From Trebonia sp964581815 (GTDB lineage Bacteria > Actinomycetota > Actinomycetes > Streptosporangiales > Streptosporangiaceae): 64,000 nt of DNA. Below, one piece after another: positions 49,594 to 58,175 of the stretch; the first letter of the stretch is position 1, and each line of letters starts with the position of its first letter. Made by a program: the position numbers and the translations under genes. The notes under the pieces are model-generated. The model searched no databases, had not been told where the DNA came from, and was given only the letters and a program-made list of their open reading frames with translations. Location: assembly GCA_964581815.1 (NCBI GenBank), contig CAZORE010000002.1, positions 62,001 through 126,000 on the forward strand, written 5' to 3'.

Positions 49594-51066
49594 GTGGACG
49601 CTGACGTTGTCATCGCCGGGGGCGGACCGACCGGCCTCATGCTGGCCTGCGAACTGCGGCTGGCCGGGATACGCCCGGTCGTCTTGGAGCGGCTGGCCGA
49701 GCCGACCGGCCTGTCCAAGGCGCTGGCGCTCGTCGGGCGGTCGGTGGATGCCCTCGACTACCGGGGCCTGCTCGACCGCTTCCGTGCCCGCGCCGCCGTC
49801 GCGATACCCGGTGCAGTGCACTTCGCCCTGATCCCGCTGGACCTGTCGAAGCTCGGTGACCTCGGCCTGCGCGGGGTGTTCATCCAGCAGGCGGCGACCG
49901 AGGAAATCCTGCGCGGCTACGCCAGTGAGCTCGACGTCCAGATCCGGGTCGGCTGCGAACTCACCGCCGTACGCCAGGATGCCGACGGGGTGGACGTCGA
50001 GTACGACGGGCCGCAAGGCGGTGGCCGTCTGCGCGCCCGGTTCCTCGTCGGCTGTGACGGCGGCGCGAGCACCGTCCGCAAGCAGGCCGGCATTGATTTC
50101 CCTGGCCTTCCCCCCACCGTCCTGCTGCGCCTCGGCGACGTAACCCTGGAAGGGGACCTGACGCCAGATCAGATCCCCGATGTCCGGGTTCCCCTCATCC
50201 CCCTCGGCGCTGGCTTCTACCGCGTCATCACCACCGAGCCTTACCAGGCCGGGTCGGACCGCGATACGCCGATGACGCTGGACGAACTCCGTGCCAGCAT
50301 CCGCCGGGTGAATGGCCGGGACCTGCCGATTAGCGGGACGCGGTGGGTCTCCCGGTTCACCGACTCCAGCCGCCAGGCAGCGCGCTACCGCGCCGGGCGC
50401 GTCCTGCTGGCCGGCGACGCGGCGCACATTCACCTGCCCGCCGGCGGGCCAGGGCTGAACACCGGCCTGCTGGACGCGGTCAACCTCGGCTGGAAGGTCG
50501 CCGCCGAGGTCCGTGGCTGGGCGCCTGCCGGGCTCCTTGACTCCTACCACACCGAACGGCACGCCGACGGCGAACGGGTCCTGCTGCACACCCGGGCCCA
50601 GGGCGCGCTGATGGGCGGGACGGCCGACGGACGGGTCGCCGCGCTCCGCGAGGTGATGGCGCAGTTGCTGCGGTACGAGCAGCCGCTGCGCCACCTCGTA
50701 AGCCTGATGTACGGACTCGACATCCGCTACGTCACCGGCACCGACAATCCGTCGCCCATCGCCGGCCAGTGGGCACCGGACCTGGCCCTGACCACCCCGG
50801 CCGGTGCTTCCACCGTTGCCGAACTGCTGCGCCCGGCCCGAGGCGTGCTGCTCGACCTCACCGGGAACGGCTCATCCGGCAAAGACGGGAACGGCTGGGA
50901 AGACAGGGTGGATATAGTCGCCGCGCACTGCGCGGCACCCCCCGCGCCTGCCCTGCTGATCCGGCCGGACGGATACATCGCCTGGGCGGGGTCCGTCAGC
51001 GGCCAGGGCAGCCAGGGGTTGCGCCAGGCCCTCACCACCTGGTTCGGCGCCCCGGGCGCCGTCTAA
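49594..51066 (+). CDS. FAD-dependent aromatic-ring monooxygenase (PheA/TfdB/rifampicin-monooxygenase-like)
   Basis: 490 residues, group A flavin monooxygenase. FAD motif GGGPTGLMLACELRLAG at about 8-24, the DG motif CDGGASTVRKQAGIDF, the second FAD motif GDAAHIHLPAGGPGLNTGL and a C-terminal thioredoxin-like domain (LLIRPDGYIAWAG). The family hydroxylates phenols, polyketides or antibiotics. GTG 49594 has AAGGAGAT upstream. The TetR gene just before is its likely regulator. The exact substrate is unknown. Confidence 0.9.
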   Translation: MDADVVIAGGGPTGLMLACELRLAGIRPVVLERLAEPTGLSKALALVGRSVDALDYRGLLDRFRARAAVAIPGAVHFALIPLDLSKLGDLGLRGVFIQQAATEEILRGYASELDVQIRVGCELTAVRQDADGVDVEYDGPQGGGRLRARFLVGCDGGASTVRKQAGIDFPGLPPTVLLRLGDVTLEGDLTPDQIPDVRVPLIPLGAGFYRVITTEPYQAGSDRDTPMTLDELRASIRRVNGRDLPISGTRWVSRFTDSSRQAARYRAGRVLLAGDAAHIHLPAGGPGLNTGLLDAVNLGWKVAAEVRGWAPAGLLDSYHTERHADGERVLLHTRAQGALMGGTADGRVAALREVMAQLLRYEQPLRHLVSLMYGLDIRYVTGTDNPSPIAGQWAPDLALTTPAGASTVAELLRPARGVLLDLTGNGSSGKDGNGWEDRVDIVAAHCAAPPAPALLIRPDGYIAWAGSVSGQGSQGLRQALTTWFGAPGAV

Positions 51067-51162
51067 GCGGTCGCCGCGCCGGCAGCGCAATTCGGGGCAA
51101 CTCCCGCGATTGCGTGTAATAATGTAATCAGTTCATGTGACAGGACGGGCGAGGGCTACGTG

Positions 51163-51846
51163 ATGGACAGCGGACGGCTCGAGGCGTTCAGCGACGGCGT
51201 CTTCGCCGTGGCTATCACCCTGCTGGCCTTGAACCTGCCCGTCGGCAGCACGGGACGGGACCAGCCGTCGCTGGCCCACAACCTGGGGACTCACTGGCCG
51301 GCCTTCGCCGCCTACGCCGTCAGCTTCGCCACCATCGGGATCATCTGGGTCAACCACCACGCGCTGTTCAGGAACTTCTCCCAGGTCGACCGGCCGCTGC
51401 TGTTCGTCAACCTGCTGCTGCTGTTCTTCGTGGTCTCAATCCCGTTCGCCACCTCCACCATCGCCGCCTACCTGCGCGCAGGCGGCGACGACGCGTCGCT
51501 GGCCGCGGCCATCTACCAGGGCGCGTTCGAGGGCATGTCGATCAGCTTCACGCTGCTGTTCTGGCGGGCCATCCGGCGCGCGGACCACCGGGTCGCGCGC
51601 ACTCCGCAACAGGCCCGGCAGGCCACGATCCGGTTCGGCATCGGCAACCTGGGCTACATCACCGCCATCGGCATCGCGTTCGTCAGCGCCCCGGCCTCGC
51701 TGGCCATCAGCGGGCTGGTCGCCGTGTACTACATCTTCGAGCAGACGCCGGCCCGCGAGCAGCCCCGGCCAGGCCACAGTGGCCCGGCCGCGCCAGCGGA
51801 CAGCACCAGCCAAGACGGCCGCGACGGTCAGCCGCCAGAAAAGTAG
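51163..51846 (+). CDS. TMEM175/DUF1211 family membrane protein (potassium channel-like)
   Basis: 227 residues with about six hydrophobic segments. The family signature FSDGVFAVAITLLALNL (about 8-24) matches the FSD-box of TMEM175 potassium channels, and INHHxLF-type WVNHHALFRNF follows. Bacterial members are short and work as tetramers for K+ leak. The C-terminal 30 residues are polar. ATG 51163 is used; GTG 51160 is equally possible. It stands alone. Confidence 0.88.
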   Translation: MDSGRLEAFSDGVFAVAITLLALNLPVGSTGRDQPSLAHNLGTHWPAFAAYAVSFATIGIIWVNHHALFRNFSQVDRPLLFVNLLLLFFVVSIPFATSTIAAYLRAGGDDASLAAAIYQGAFEGMSISFTLLFWRAIRRADHRVARTPQQARQATIRFGIGNLGYITAIGIAFVSAPASLAISGLVAVYYIFEQTPAREQPRPGHSGPAAPADSTSQDGRDGQPPEK

Positions 51847-51975
51847 CCGCGCCGCGAGCGTGCCCCCCGTAGTACCGGGCCTAGGAAGGCTCGCCGCACC
51901 AGCCGGGAGCGCGGATGACCGCTGGCGGGCGGCGGAGTTACGCTGTTGTGGTCCTCGTCCTGGGGAGGTGCCCGC

Positions 51976-52608
51976 ATGTCTGGGGCGGTAGACGAGAATC
52001 TGGCCGCAATGGCGGCCCGTGGCCACCTGCGGGCATCGCACGCCGATCGCGAGCAGGTCATCGACACGCTCAGTGTTGCGTTCGCGCGGGGACGGCTGGC
52101 CAAGGACGAGTTCGACGCGCGGATCAGCCAGGCGCTTGTCGCGCGCACCTACGCGGACCTGGCCGTCGCCGTCGCCGGCCTCCCCGCCGGGCCAGTCGTC
52201 GTCGCTGAGCAGCCGCGCCAGCCGCCCCTGCGGATGAGCAACGCCGCCAGGTGGGCGGCATCGGGGCTGGTTACTCCGGTCACTTTCGCCGCCGCTCTCG
52301 CGGCCGGTTCCCTGGGCGGTCATGTCGGGTACGCGGTCATCGGCTTCGTGGTCGCGTTCGCCTACTTCGTTTGCTGGCTGTCCGCCGGGGCCGACATGCT
52401 CTGGGAATGGCACTGCCTGTCCATGCTGGCCGCACGGTCGTGCGCCCGGTGCTCGCACACTGCCGCATCTCACCGCAAGCGAGCGTCCTGTGTGGTCCGG
52501 GCGGGCTCGCTGAACGTCTGGAGACGGTGCCCGTGCGCGGGCTATGTCCCGCCGGGACTATCACCGAGCCGTCAGCCCCAGGCCCGCGCGGCACACGCCG
52601 CGCACTGA
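51976..52608 (+). CDS. DUF1707 (SHOCT-like) membrane protein
   Basis: 210 residues from ATG 51976. The N-terminal DUF1707 domain reads RASHADREQVIDTLSVAFAR, then GRLAKDEFDARISQALVART. Two hydrophobic segments follow (VTPVTFAAALAAGSLGG; VIGFVVAFAYFVCWLSAG), and then a Cys/Arg-rich tail that may be poorly conserved or mis-framed. DUF1707 proteins are small regulators or adaptors of unknown role in actinomycetes. Confidence 0.78.
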   Translation: MSGAVDENLAAMAARGHLRASHADREQVIDTLSVAFARGRLAKDEFDARISQALVARTYADLAVAVAGLPAGPVVVAEQPRQPPLRMSNAARWAASGLVTPVTFAAALAAGSLGGHVGYAVIGFVVAFAYFVCWLSAGADMLWEWHCLSMLAARSCARCSHTAASHRKRASCVVRAGSLNVWRRCPCAGYVPPGLSPSRQPQARAAHAAH

Positions 52609-52712
52609 GATCTTACGAACGGCGGACGGGGCCGCTGAGTCAGGTGAGTACAGGGCGGGCGGCTGGTAAACAGGACCAGCCTTCCAGCCGATTCAGTTTC
52701 CAGGGGACCCGC

Positions 52713-53567
52713 ATGGTGCACGCGAATGAGTTCTCACACGGCCTGCTGACGCCCGGGCTGGCCTTCGCGATGTCGTGCGTCGGGTCGTTCCTCGGGCTGC
52801 GCTGCGCCGGGCGGGCCAGGGCCTGCGCCGGGATCGCGCGCGCGGGGTGGCTGTTGCTCGCCGCCTCGGCGATCGGGGCGACCGGGATCTGGGTCATGCA
52901 CAATATCGCTTTGCTCGGCTTCAGCGTCCCGGGGCAGGTGATCCGCTACGACGTGACGATGAGCTTGCTGTCCGGGGTAGTGGCGGTGGCAGTGGTGTTC
53001 GCCGCGCTGGTGATCGCCGGGTCTGGCGGCGCGGGGTTCCCGCGCCTGCTGCTCGGCGGGGTCATCATCGGCGGGGGCGTGCTGTTCAGTATGGATTTTG
53101 TCGGGATGGCGGCCATGCGGATGCCGGACACCATCCAGTACAACGGGTGGGGCGTCCTGCTGTCGGTCCTGATCGCGGTGGCCGCCGCGACCTTGTCGCT
53201 GTGGGCCGCGCTGCGGCAGCGCGGCATCCGGGCGGCGATGGCCGCCTCGGTGGCAATGGGCGTCGCTATCAGCGGGATGCATTACACGGCGATGGCGGCG
53301 ATGCGCTTTACCGCCGCGCCTGCCGCCGCGGGCATGCTCGGCGGGGTCACCGCGGCGGACTTCGTGCTGCCGCTGACCGTGGTGATCAGCGTCGTGACGT
53401 TCATCCTGATCCTCAGCGTCGCGCTGGGACGGACCGAGGAGCAGATCCGCGCCGAAGCCGCGCTTGACGACCTGCTGGCCCGCCACCGCGGGGAACAGTC
53501 CGGGGAGACCTCCGCGGCCGGCCGCGGCCGCCACTCGGCCGCGTCTCCTGGCCCGCGTCTCCTCTGA
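52713..53567 (+). CDS. MHYT-domain integral membrane protein
   Basis: 284 residues with about seven membrane helices. The three MHYT-type repeats are visible as GIWVMHNIALLGF, SMDFVGMAAMRM and GMHYTAMAAMRF, whose Met/His residues are proposed to bind copper and sense a gas such as O2, CO or NO. There is no attached GGDEF/EAL domain, only a 50-residue polar tail. ATG 52713 was chosen as the first start after the DUF1707 stop; the frame is open further back but overlaps that gene. Confidence 0.88.
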   Translation: MVHANEFSHGLLTPGLAFAMSCVGSFLGLRCAGRARACAGIARAGWLLLAASAIGATGIWVMHNIALLGFSVPGQVIRYDVTMSLLSGVVAVAVVFAALVIAGSGGAGFPRLLLGGVIIGGGVLFSMDFVGMAAMRMPDTIQYNGWGVLLSVLIAVAAATLSLWAALRQRGIRAAMAASVAMGVAISGMHYTAMAAMRFTAAPAAAGMLGGVTAADFVLPLTVVISVVTFILILSVALGRTEEQIRAEAALDDLLARHRGEQSGETSAAGRGRHSAASPGPRLL

Positions 53568-53646
53568 TCACGCCGGCCGCGGGTCCTCACCGGCCGTTGG
53601 CCAGGCCCGGTGGCACGTCTCGCCGTCTGGGTGTTTTTGCAGGTAA

Positions 53647-53888
53647 GTTCAGCGTCGTCGGATCGTGGATCTGGAAGAAGAGCTAAGCAGATCCCGGTAC
53701 GAAAGGGTATCGGCGTCATAGACGACCTCCACCGCCTCGGCGTGATCGCCGGGGTTGCCGTCGGTGGGGCTCGGGGTTTTCCCGCCGGAATATCCGGCTC
53801 GAGTCGAGATGACCCCGGTTTGGCGGCCGATCAGCTCCTGGACGCCTCAGTAGCAGCCACCTGCCAGGATCGCCTTCTCATGTCTCAT
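53647..53888 (-). pseudogene. msrA: Decayed methionine sulfoxide reductase A (msrA) remnant
   Basis: Starting at ATG 53888 with a strong GGAGGGG ribosome site, the translation reads MRHEKAILAGGCY, then TGA (53849-53847), then GVQELIGRQTGVISTRAGYS and GDHAEAVEVVYDADTLSYRD, all clearly MsrA. The stop replaces the tryptophan of the GGCFWG active-site motif. Near 53684 the frame shifts; one frame over continues LFFQIHDPTTLN, again MsrA. Likeness ends about 53647, so the C-terminal two thirds are gone. The gene is dead by a stop, a frameshift and a truncation. Confidence 0.85.
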
Positions 53889-53950
53889 CGGCCCCTCCTC
53901 TGCAGCGGTGCGGGGCGACTCGATGTCACGGCCATGGTAGTTCCTGCGGC

Positions 53951-54322
53951 CTAGCCAGGCGGCGCGATCCGTTCGCCGAGCGCCAGCCGGTGGCCGCCGG
54001 GCACCTCGACCACGAAGTCGCGCAGGCCCCACGGATGGTCAGCCAGGCTGACGACGATCCGCGCGCGGCGGGCCGCGCACTGCTCATGCAGGGCATCGAC
54101 GCCGCTGACGCCGATGTAGGCCGCGGTGGTGGCGTTGACGCCAGGAGTCGCGGACCGCACCAGTGCCAGTCCCACCCCGTCGCGCCGCAGCAGCATCAGG
54201 CCCATGCCGGGCTCGTCCACCTCGACCTCGAAGCCGAGCACCTCGCGGAGGAACGCGGCCGCGGGCGCAAGGTCGTCCACCTCTAGGTTGGGTCGGCAAC
54301 TCAAGAACTCGGTCACCCCCAC
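53951..54322 (-). CDS. VOC-superfamily (glyoxalase-like) protein
   Basis: 123 residues, one glyoxalase/bleomycin-resistance unit: RPNLEVDDLAPAAAFLREVL, GFEVEVDEPGMGLMLLRRDG and GLRDFVVEVPGGHRLALGER. It is single-domain and probably a dimer. The metal-site residues are not obvious enough to assign chemistry. It lies 62 nt upstream of the msrA remnant on the same strand, so the two may once have been one transcript. Confidence 0.83.
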   Translation of the reverse strand: MGVTEFLSCRPNLEVDDLAPAAAFLREVLGFEVEVDEPGMGLMLLRRDGVGLALVRSATPGVNATTAAYIGVSGVDALHEQCAARRARIVVSLADHPWGLRDFVVEVPGGHRLALGERIAPPG

Positions 54323-54422
54323 ATGCTATGCAGCCGCACAGTCACGGTCTCAGGCGTTGGGGGTCTGGCCCGCCGGCGAGCGCAGCTTGGTGATCCTGGC
54401 CCTCGCCCTATATCGTCTCGCC

Positions 54423-55271
54423 ATGCATTTTGGGATTTGCGTGCCGAACATGGGCGAGTTCGCGGACCCGCGCCAGGTAGCCGAACTGGCGCGACGGGCC
54501 GAGGACGCCGGGTGGGATGGTTTCTTCGTCTGGGATCACGTGGTGTTCTCCTACGGCACGCTGGATACCGCCGACCCCTGGGTGCTGCTGACGGCGATCG
54601 CGATGACGACCGAGCGGATCAGGCTCGGACCCCTGGTGACCCCGGTCGCCCGGCGGCGCCCCGGGACGCTCGCACGGCAGGCAACGTCCGTGGACCGGCT
54701 GTCAGCAGGCCGCCTGGTGTTCGGTGCCGGGCTGGGGTCCACGCTGGAGGCAGAGTTCGGGACATGGGGCGAGCCGACCTCGCCGCGCGTCATCGCGCAG
54801 CGGCTGGATGAGGGCCTTGAGGTCCTGGCCCGGCTTTGGTCAGGGGAGCGAGTGGAGTTCCGCGGCGAGCAGGTCACAGCGGTTGACGTCACGTTCCTGC
54901 CGACCCCGGTGCAGCGGCCGCGGCCGCCGGTGTGGATCGGCTGCAACTGGCCTGCGCGCCGTCCCCTGCGGCGGGCGGCCCGGTGGGATGGGGTGGCCCC
55001 CATGGTGATTGACTGGCGCGACGGGTCCTGGGCGCCCACCCCGCCGGTCGTCGCGGAGATCGTGGGCGCCGTGGGGGAGTTGCGGGAAAGCGCCGGCCCG
55101 TTCGACGTGGTGATCACCGGGCGCACGCCGGCGGAGGAACCCGGCGCGGCCGCGGAGCTGGCCGGGTCGATCCAGGCGGCCGGGGCCACCTGGTGGCTGG
55201 AGGGGTTCCGGGCGCAGGCGGGGCAGTACACGGCCGCTCAGCACCGGATCGACGCCGGCCCGCCGCGCTAG
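54423..55271 (+). CDS. LLM-class flavin/F420-dependent oxidoreductase
   Basis: 282 residues from ATG 54423. Luciferase-like monooxygenase fold: MHFGICVPNMGEFADPRQVA, ARRAEDAGWDGFFVWDHVVF, RIRLGPLVTPVARRRPGTLA, SAGRLVFGAGLGS and PPVWIGCNWPARRPLRRAAR. The TPVARRRP segment is typical of F420-type members. It is monocistronic, divergent from the VOC gene and convergent with a methyltransferase. Substrate unknown. Confidence 0.87.
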   Translation: MHFGICVPNMGEFADPRQVAELARRAEDAGWDGFFVWDHVVFSYGTLDTADPWVLLTAIAMTTERIRLGPLVTPVARRRPGTLARQATSVDRLSAGRLVFGAGLGSTLEAEFGTWGEPTSPRVIAQRLDEGLEVLARLWSGERVEFRGEQVTAVDVTFLPTPVQRPRPPVWIGCNWPARRPLRRAARWDGVAPMVIDWRDGSWAPTPPVVAEIVGAVGELRESAGPFDVVITGRTPAEEPGAAAELAGSIQAAGATWWLEGFRAQAGQYTAAQHRIDAGPPR

Positions 55272-55311
55272 GCCGCGCTAGCTGAGGGCATGGCAACAAC
55301 GGGCCCGGTTC

Positions 55312-56001
55312 TCACTCGTAGTGTGAGGTGACGGCGGGCTGGCCGGTGTAGTTGGGGCCGGCGCGGTCATCCGCGCCGAGGTACCGGTAAGGCAAGGCGG
55401 CATCCAGCTTGCCCGCGCGGGAGATCCGGTGGCGCCGGAAGTCATACGAGAACCCGGCGTCGCGTAGCGCGCGCGCCAGCCGTCGGCCGGCCGGCTGCCC
55501 GGCGATCGAGATACCGGCCAGGTCCAGGTCGGCCACGAGCAGGCCGCCCGAGGTGAGCCAGCTGGCGGCGCGGGCCAGGGCGGCCAGCTTGTCCCCGACG
55601 TAGTGCAGCCCGTGGACGCAGGTGATCAGGTCGAAGGACCGCGATGGCGTCCACCCGCAGACGGGCGAGGACACGAACTGCAGGCCGGGCAGGCCGGCCG
55701 GGCGGGGGGCGAACGTGTCCACGAGGTCAACGCCGGTGATCGCGGCCGGCGGGAGGAGGCCCTCCTCGCGCAGCGCGGTCGCGGCCTGGACGAGCGCCCG
55801 GCCACTCCCGCAGCACAGGTCCAGCCAGGCTCCGGTACCGCCGCCCGCGATCGCTGCCCGCAGGACGCCGAGCGGGTCGAACCCGAGCTCACGGGTGTAG
55901 CTGTTGACCCCGGCAAGCTGCCGCTCCCGGTTCATCGAGCAGTTCGCCACCACGGCCGACGCGTGGAGATCGTCGTCACCGAGCAGCTGCCGGTCCGCCA
56001 C
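55312..56001 (-). CDS. Class I SAM-dependent methyltransferase
   Basis: 229 residues. The SAM motif I is WLDLCCGSGRALVQA, followed by ITGVDLVDTFAPR (motif II) and FDLITCVHGLHYVGD (motif IV-like). Then ASWLTSGGLLVADLDL closes the Rossmann fold. The start MADRQLLGDDDLHASAVVANCSMN precedes a variable cap. The substrate cannot be inferred. It is divergent from a small membrane protein. Confidence 0.85.
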   Translation of the reverse strand: MADRQLLGDDDLHASAVVANCSMNRERQLAGVNSYTRELGFDPLGVLRAAIAGGGTGAWLDLCCGSGRALVQAATALREEGLLPPAAITGVDLVDTFAPRPAGLPGLQFVSSPVCGWTPSRSFDLITCVHGLHYVGDKLAALARAASWLTSGGLLVADLDLAGISIAGQPAGRRLARALRDAGFSYDFRRHRISRAGKLDAALPYRYLGADDRAGPNYTGQPAVTSHYE

Positions 56002-56103
56002 CTAAGCAGTATCCCAGGACAGGCCAGCATCCGCCGACGGCCGCTCGATCAGCGCAGCCGCCCGCCGGGCGGTGATGCCCGCGCGCGCTATACGGTGTAG
56101 GAC

Positions 56104-56553
56104 ATGTCAATCCCCACCACGGAGGCGCCCGTGGCGCTGACCCCGAAGGCGGCCAACCGCATTCGCATGGCCAGCTTCGGCGCCCTGACCATGCTGATCA
56201 TCCAGTTCGTGCTCGGGACCGCCTATAGCCTGTACGGGACCGCGCCGGCGAGCGGCAAGTCCGTCGGGATGTTCTCAAGCCCGCTGCTCGCGGTCCACGT
56301 GATCCTCGGCATCCTGCTGGTCATCGCCGCGATCATGCTGGTTGTCCGGGCGGTCCAGGCCCGGCACGCGCCGTCCATCGCCACGACCGTGGCGGGCCTG
56401 CTGGTGATCCTGGGCGCGTTCGGTGCCGGCTCGTCCTTCACCAAGGACGGCAGCAACGGCGCGTCGCTCGCCATGGCCGTGCTGGCCGCCGTGGCCATGC
56501 TCTGCTACGCGGCCAACCTGGTAATCCTCGGCACGAAGGACGCCAGCAGCTGA
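56104..56553 (+). CDS. Small four-helix membrane protein, unknown function
   Basis: 149 residues with four clear hydrophobic segments (FGALTMLIIQFVLGTAYSLY; LAVHVILGILLVIAAIMLVV; ATTVAGLLVILGAFGAG; LAMAVLAAVAMLCYAANLVI). No family motif is recognised. It is convergent with the F0 operon with about 80 nt between, and could be unrelated to it. Confidence 0.75.
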   Translation: MSIPTTEAPVALTPKAANRIRMASFGALTMLIIQFVLGTAYSLYGTAPASGKSVGMFSSPLLAVHVILGILLVIAAIMLVVRAVQARHAPSIATTVAGLLVILGAFGAGSSFTKDGSNGASLAMAVLAAVAMLCYAANLVILGTKDASS

Positions 56554-56632
56554 TGGGCACCGAGGCGCCGCCCGCCGCCCGCCGCTGGCCGCTGCCGCTA
56601 GCTGTCGCCGGCGCCGGGCCTAGCGTTGCCTC

Positions 56633-57139
56633 TTACTCGATTTCGCTCAGGAACCGTTCGATCAGGCGCTCCTGGCGCTGGCCGTCGGCCAGTGCCTCAC
56701 CGAGGATCTTCTCGGCCAGGTCAACGGCCAAGTTGCCCAACTCGGTCTTGAGCTGTCCGATCGCCTGCCGCCGCTCGGCCTCGACCTGGGCCTGGCCACG
56801 GGAGATGATCTCCGCGACCCCGGCCGCGGCCTCTGTCGATGCTCCGGCGACGATCTCCCTTCGCTGCTGCTGCGCCCGGGCCCGCAACTGCGCGGCGTCG
56901 TGGCGGGCTTCGGCCATCGCCGTCTGGTAGGCGGTCTGCGCCTTCTCGAGGAGCTGCCTGGCTTCCGCGCTGTCGCTCACCAGTTGCCGCGCCAGTTCCT
57001 GCCGCGCGTTCATCGCCTGCTGCACGGGCGGGATGACGTACCGCCACAGCACTCCGAGCACGATGACGAACGCCATCAGTTCGACAACGAAGGTCATGTT
57101 GGGAATCAGGAAGTTACTGGCGGCAAGTGCGCCGGACAC
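56633..57139 (-). CDS. atpF: ATP synthase F0 subunit b
   Basis: 168 residues: a single N-terminal membrane helix (LIPNMTFVVELMAFVIVLGV) followed by the long Ala/Glu/Arg-rich helix of the peripheral stalk (SDSAEARQLLEKAQTAYQTA and AEARHDAAQLRARAQQQRRE). Its start is GTG 57139, 10 nt after the c-subunit stop. Normally atpH and the F1 genes follow; here the next gene (56104-56553) is on the other strand, so this b subunit has no delta/alpha partner nearby. Confidence 0.88.
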   Translation of the reverse strand: MSGALAASNFLIPNMTFVVELMAFVIVLGVLWRYVIPPVQQAMNARQELARQLVSDSAEARQLLEKAQTAYQTAMAEARHDAAQLRARAQQQRREIVAGASTEAAAGVAEIISRGQAQVEAERRQAIGQLKTELGNLAVDLAEKILGEALADGQRQERLIERFLSEIE

Positions 57140-57148
57140 GACGCGCTC

Positions 57149-57415
57149 TCAGACCGACTTGCCGAACACGAACACGAACAGCGCCATGAACGCGAGGTTG
57201 ATGAAGTACATCGCCTCGCACAGGCCGACCGTGGTGAAGAAGATGGTGAACAGGCGGGTCTGCGCTTCCGGTTGCCTGGCGACACCGCTGATGGTGGCGC
57301 TACCCGCGAGACCGTCACCGATCGCGGCGCCGATCGCGCCACCACCGAGCAGGAGACCGCCGCCGATGAACGCGCCCGCGGCTTCGATTGCCTTTTCCAT
57401 GTCTGTTGCGGCCAC
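57149..57415 (-). CDS. atpE: ATP synthase F0 subunit c
   Basis: About 88 residues from GTG 57415 (GAGGG upstream); ATG 57400 is the alternative. It has the two-helix hairpin: Gly-rich helix 1 (GGGAIGAAIGDGLAG), the RQPEAQ loop (47-52) and helix 2 with the ion-binding glutamate E67 in VGLCEAMYF. E is followed by Ala rather than Ser/Thr, which points to protons rather than sodium. It sits 8 nt after the atpB stop. Confidence 0.9.
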   Translation of the reverse strand: MAATDMEKAIEAAGAFIGGGLLLGGGAIGAAIGDGLAGSATISGVARQPEAQTRLFTIFFTTVGLCEAMYFINLAFMALFVFVFGKSV

Positions 57416-57422
57416 TGAGCCC

Positions 57423-58175
57423 TCACTTCCGGTTGCTGTCGGGATGTTGCTTGGCTGGTCCGGATTCCACGGCGAATCCAAAATAGAGAATGGTCAACAG
57501 GGCGAAGATGCCTGCCTGGATAAGGCCGATGAACATATCGAAAAGGTCCCAGGCGGCTTCACCGATCGCGGGCGTGATGTAGAACGGCAGGAGGGCTATC
57601 ACGGAAAGCATGATGCCGCCGGCCAGGATGTTCCCGAAGAGCCGCAGGGCCAGCGTGAACGGGCGGACGATTTCCTCGATGAGGTTGAATGGAGCGAGCC
57701 AGGCCGGGCGCCCGGGCGGGAAGAACACATGCTTGACGTAGTGCCGCAGCCCCGCGTGGCGCACACCGTTCACGTGCGCCCAGATAATGACAAGCAGCGC
57801 CAGGGCGTAGGTGAAGTTGACATCCGCGCTTGGCGACCTGAGGTATCCGTCACTGGGCAGGAGTTCCAGCCAGTTAGCGACGAGAATGAAGACGAAGATT
57901 GTAACGGCAAGCGGCACCACGAAGCGCGACGGCTTGCCGATATTCTCCTCAACCTGCGCCTCAATGGTCTCGACGACCGTCTCCCAGAAGACCTGAACCT
58001 TAGACGGGACGGCCTTGGTGACGCTCCGGCGCAGCACGAGGCCGAGCCCGATCACGATCGCGCCCGCCACCGCCGTGGTCCAGATCGTGTCGATGTTCAG
58101 CGTGAATCCGAAGACGGTCACGGTCCTGTGCACGCCGACCTCAATGGTCACGGAGGCAAGGGCCTGATGGCTCAT
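57423..58175 (-). CDS. atpB: ATP synthase F0 subunit a
   Basis: 250 residues from ATG 58175 (4-nt overlap with atpI). Five to six hydrophobic segments are visible, with the conserved LALRLFGNILAGG segment carrying the essential arginine of the proton path and GLIQAGIFALLTILYFGFAV near the end. An NxxxLLPSDGYL-type loop is kept (NWLELLPSDGYLRSPSADVN). It makes the two half-channels facing the c-ring. Confidence 0.9.
   Translation of the reverse strand: MSHQALASVTIEVGVHRTVTVFGFTLNIDTIWTTAVAGAIVIGLGLVLRRSVTKAVPSKVQVFWETVVETIEAQVEENIGKPSRFVVPLAVTIFVFILVANWLELLPSDGYLRSPSADVNFTYALALLVIIWAHVNGVRHAGLRHYVKHVFFPPGRPAWLAPFNLIEEIVRPFTLALRLFGNILAGGIMLSVIALLPFYITPAIGEAAWDLFDMFIGLIQAGIFALLTILYFGFAVESGPAKQHPDSNRK

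Noticed and set aside
53847..53849. TGA in msrA as a selenocysteine codon
   Set aside because: The catalytic cysteine is present just before (GGC-C-Y); the TGA sits at the tryptophan place, and a frameshift and truncation follow, so decay is the simpler reading.
53610..53954. 114-codon open frame on the plus strand
   Set aside because: It is the antisense of the msrA remnant and has no family likeness.
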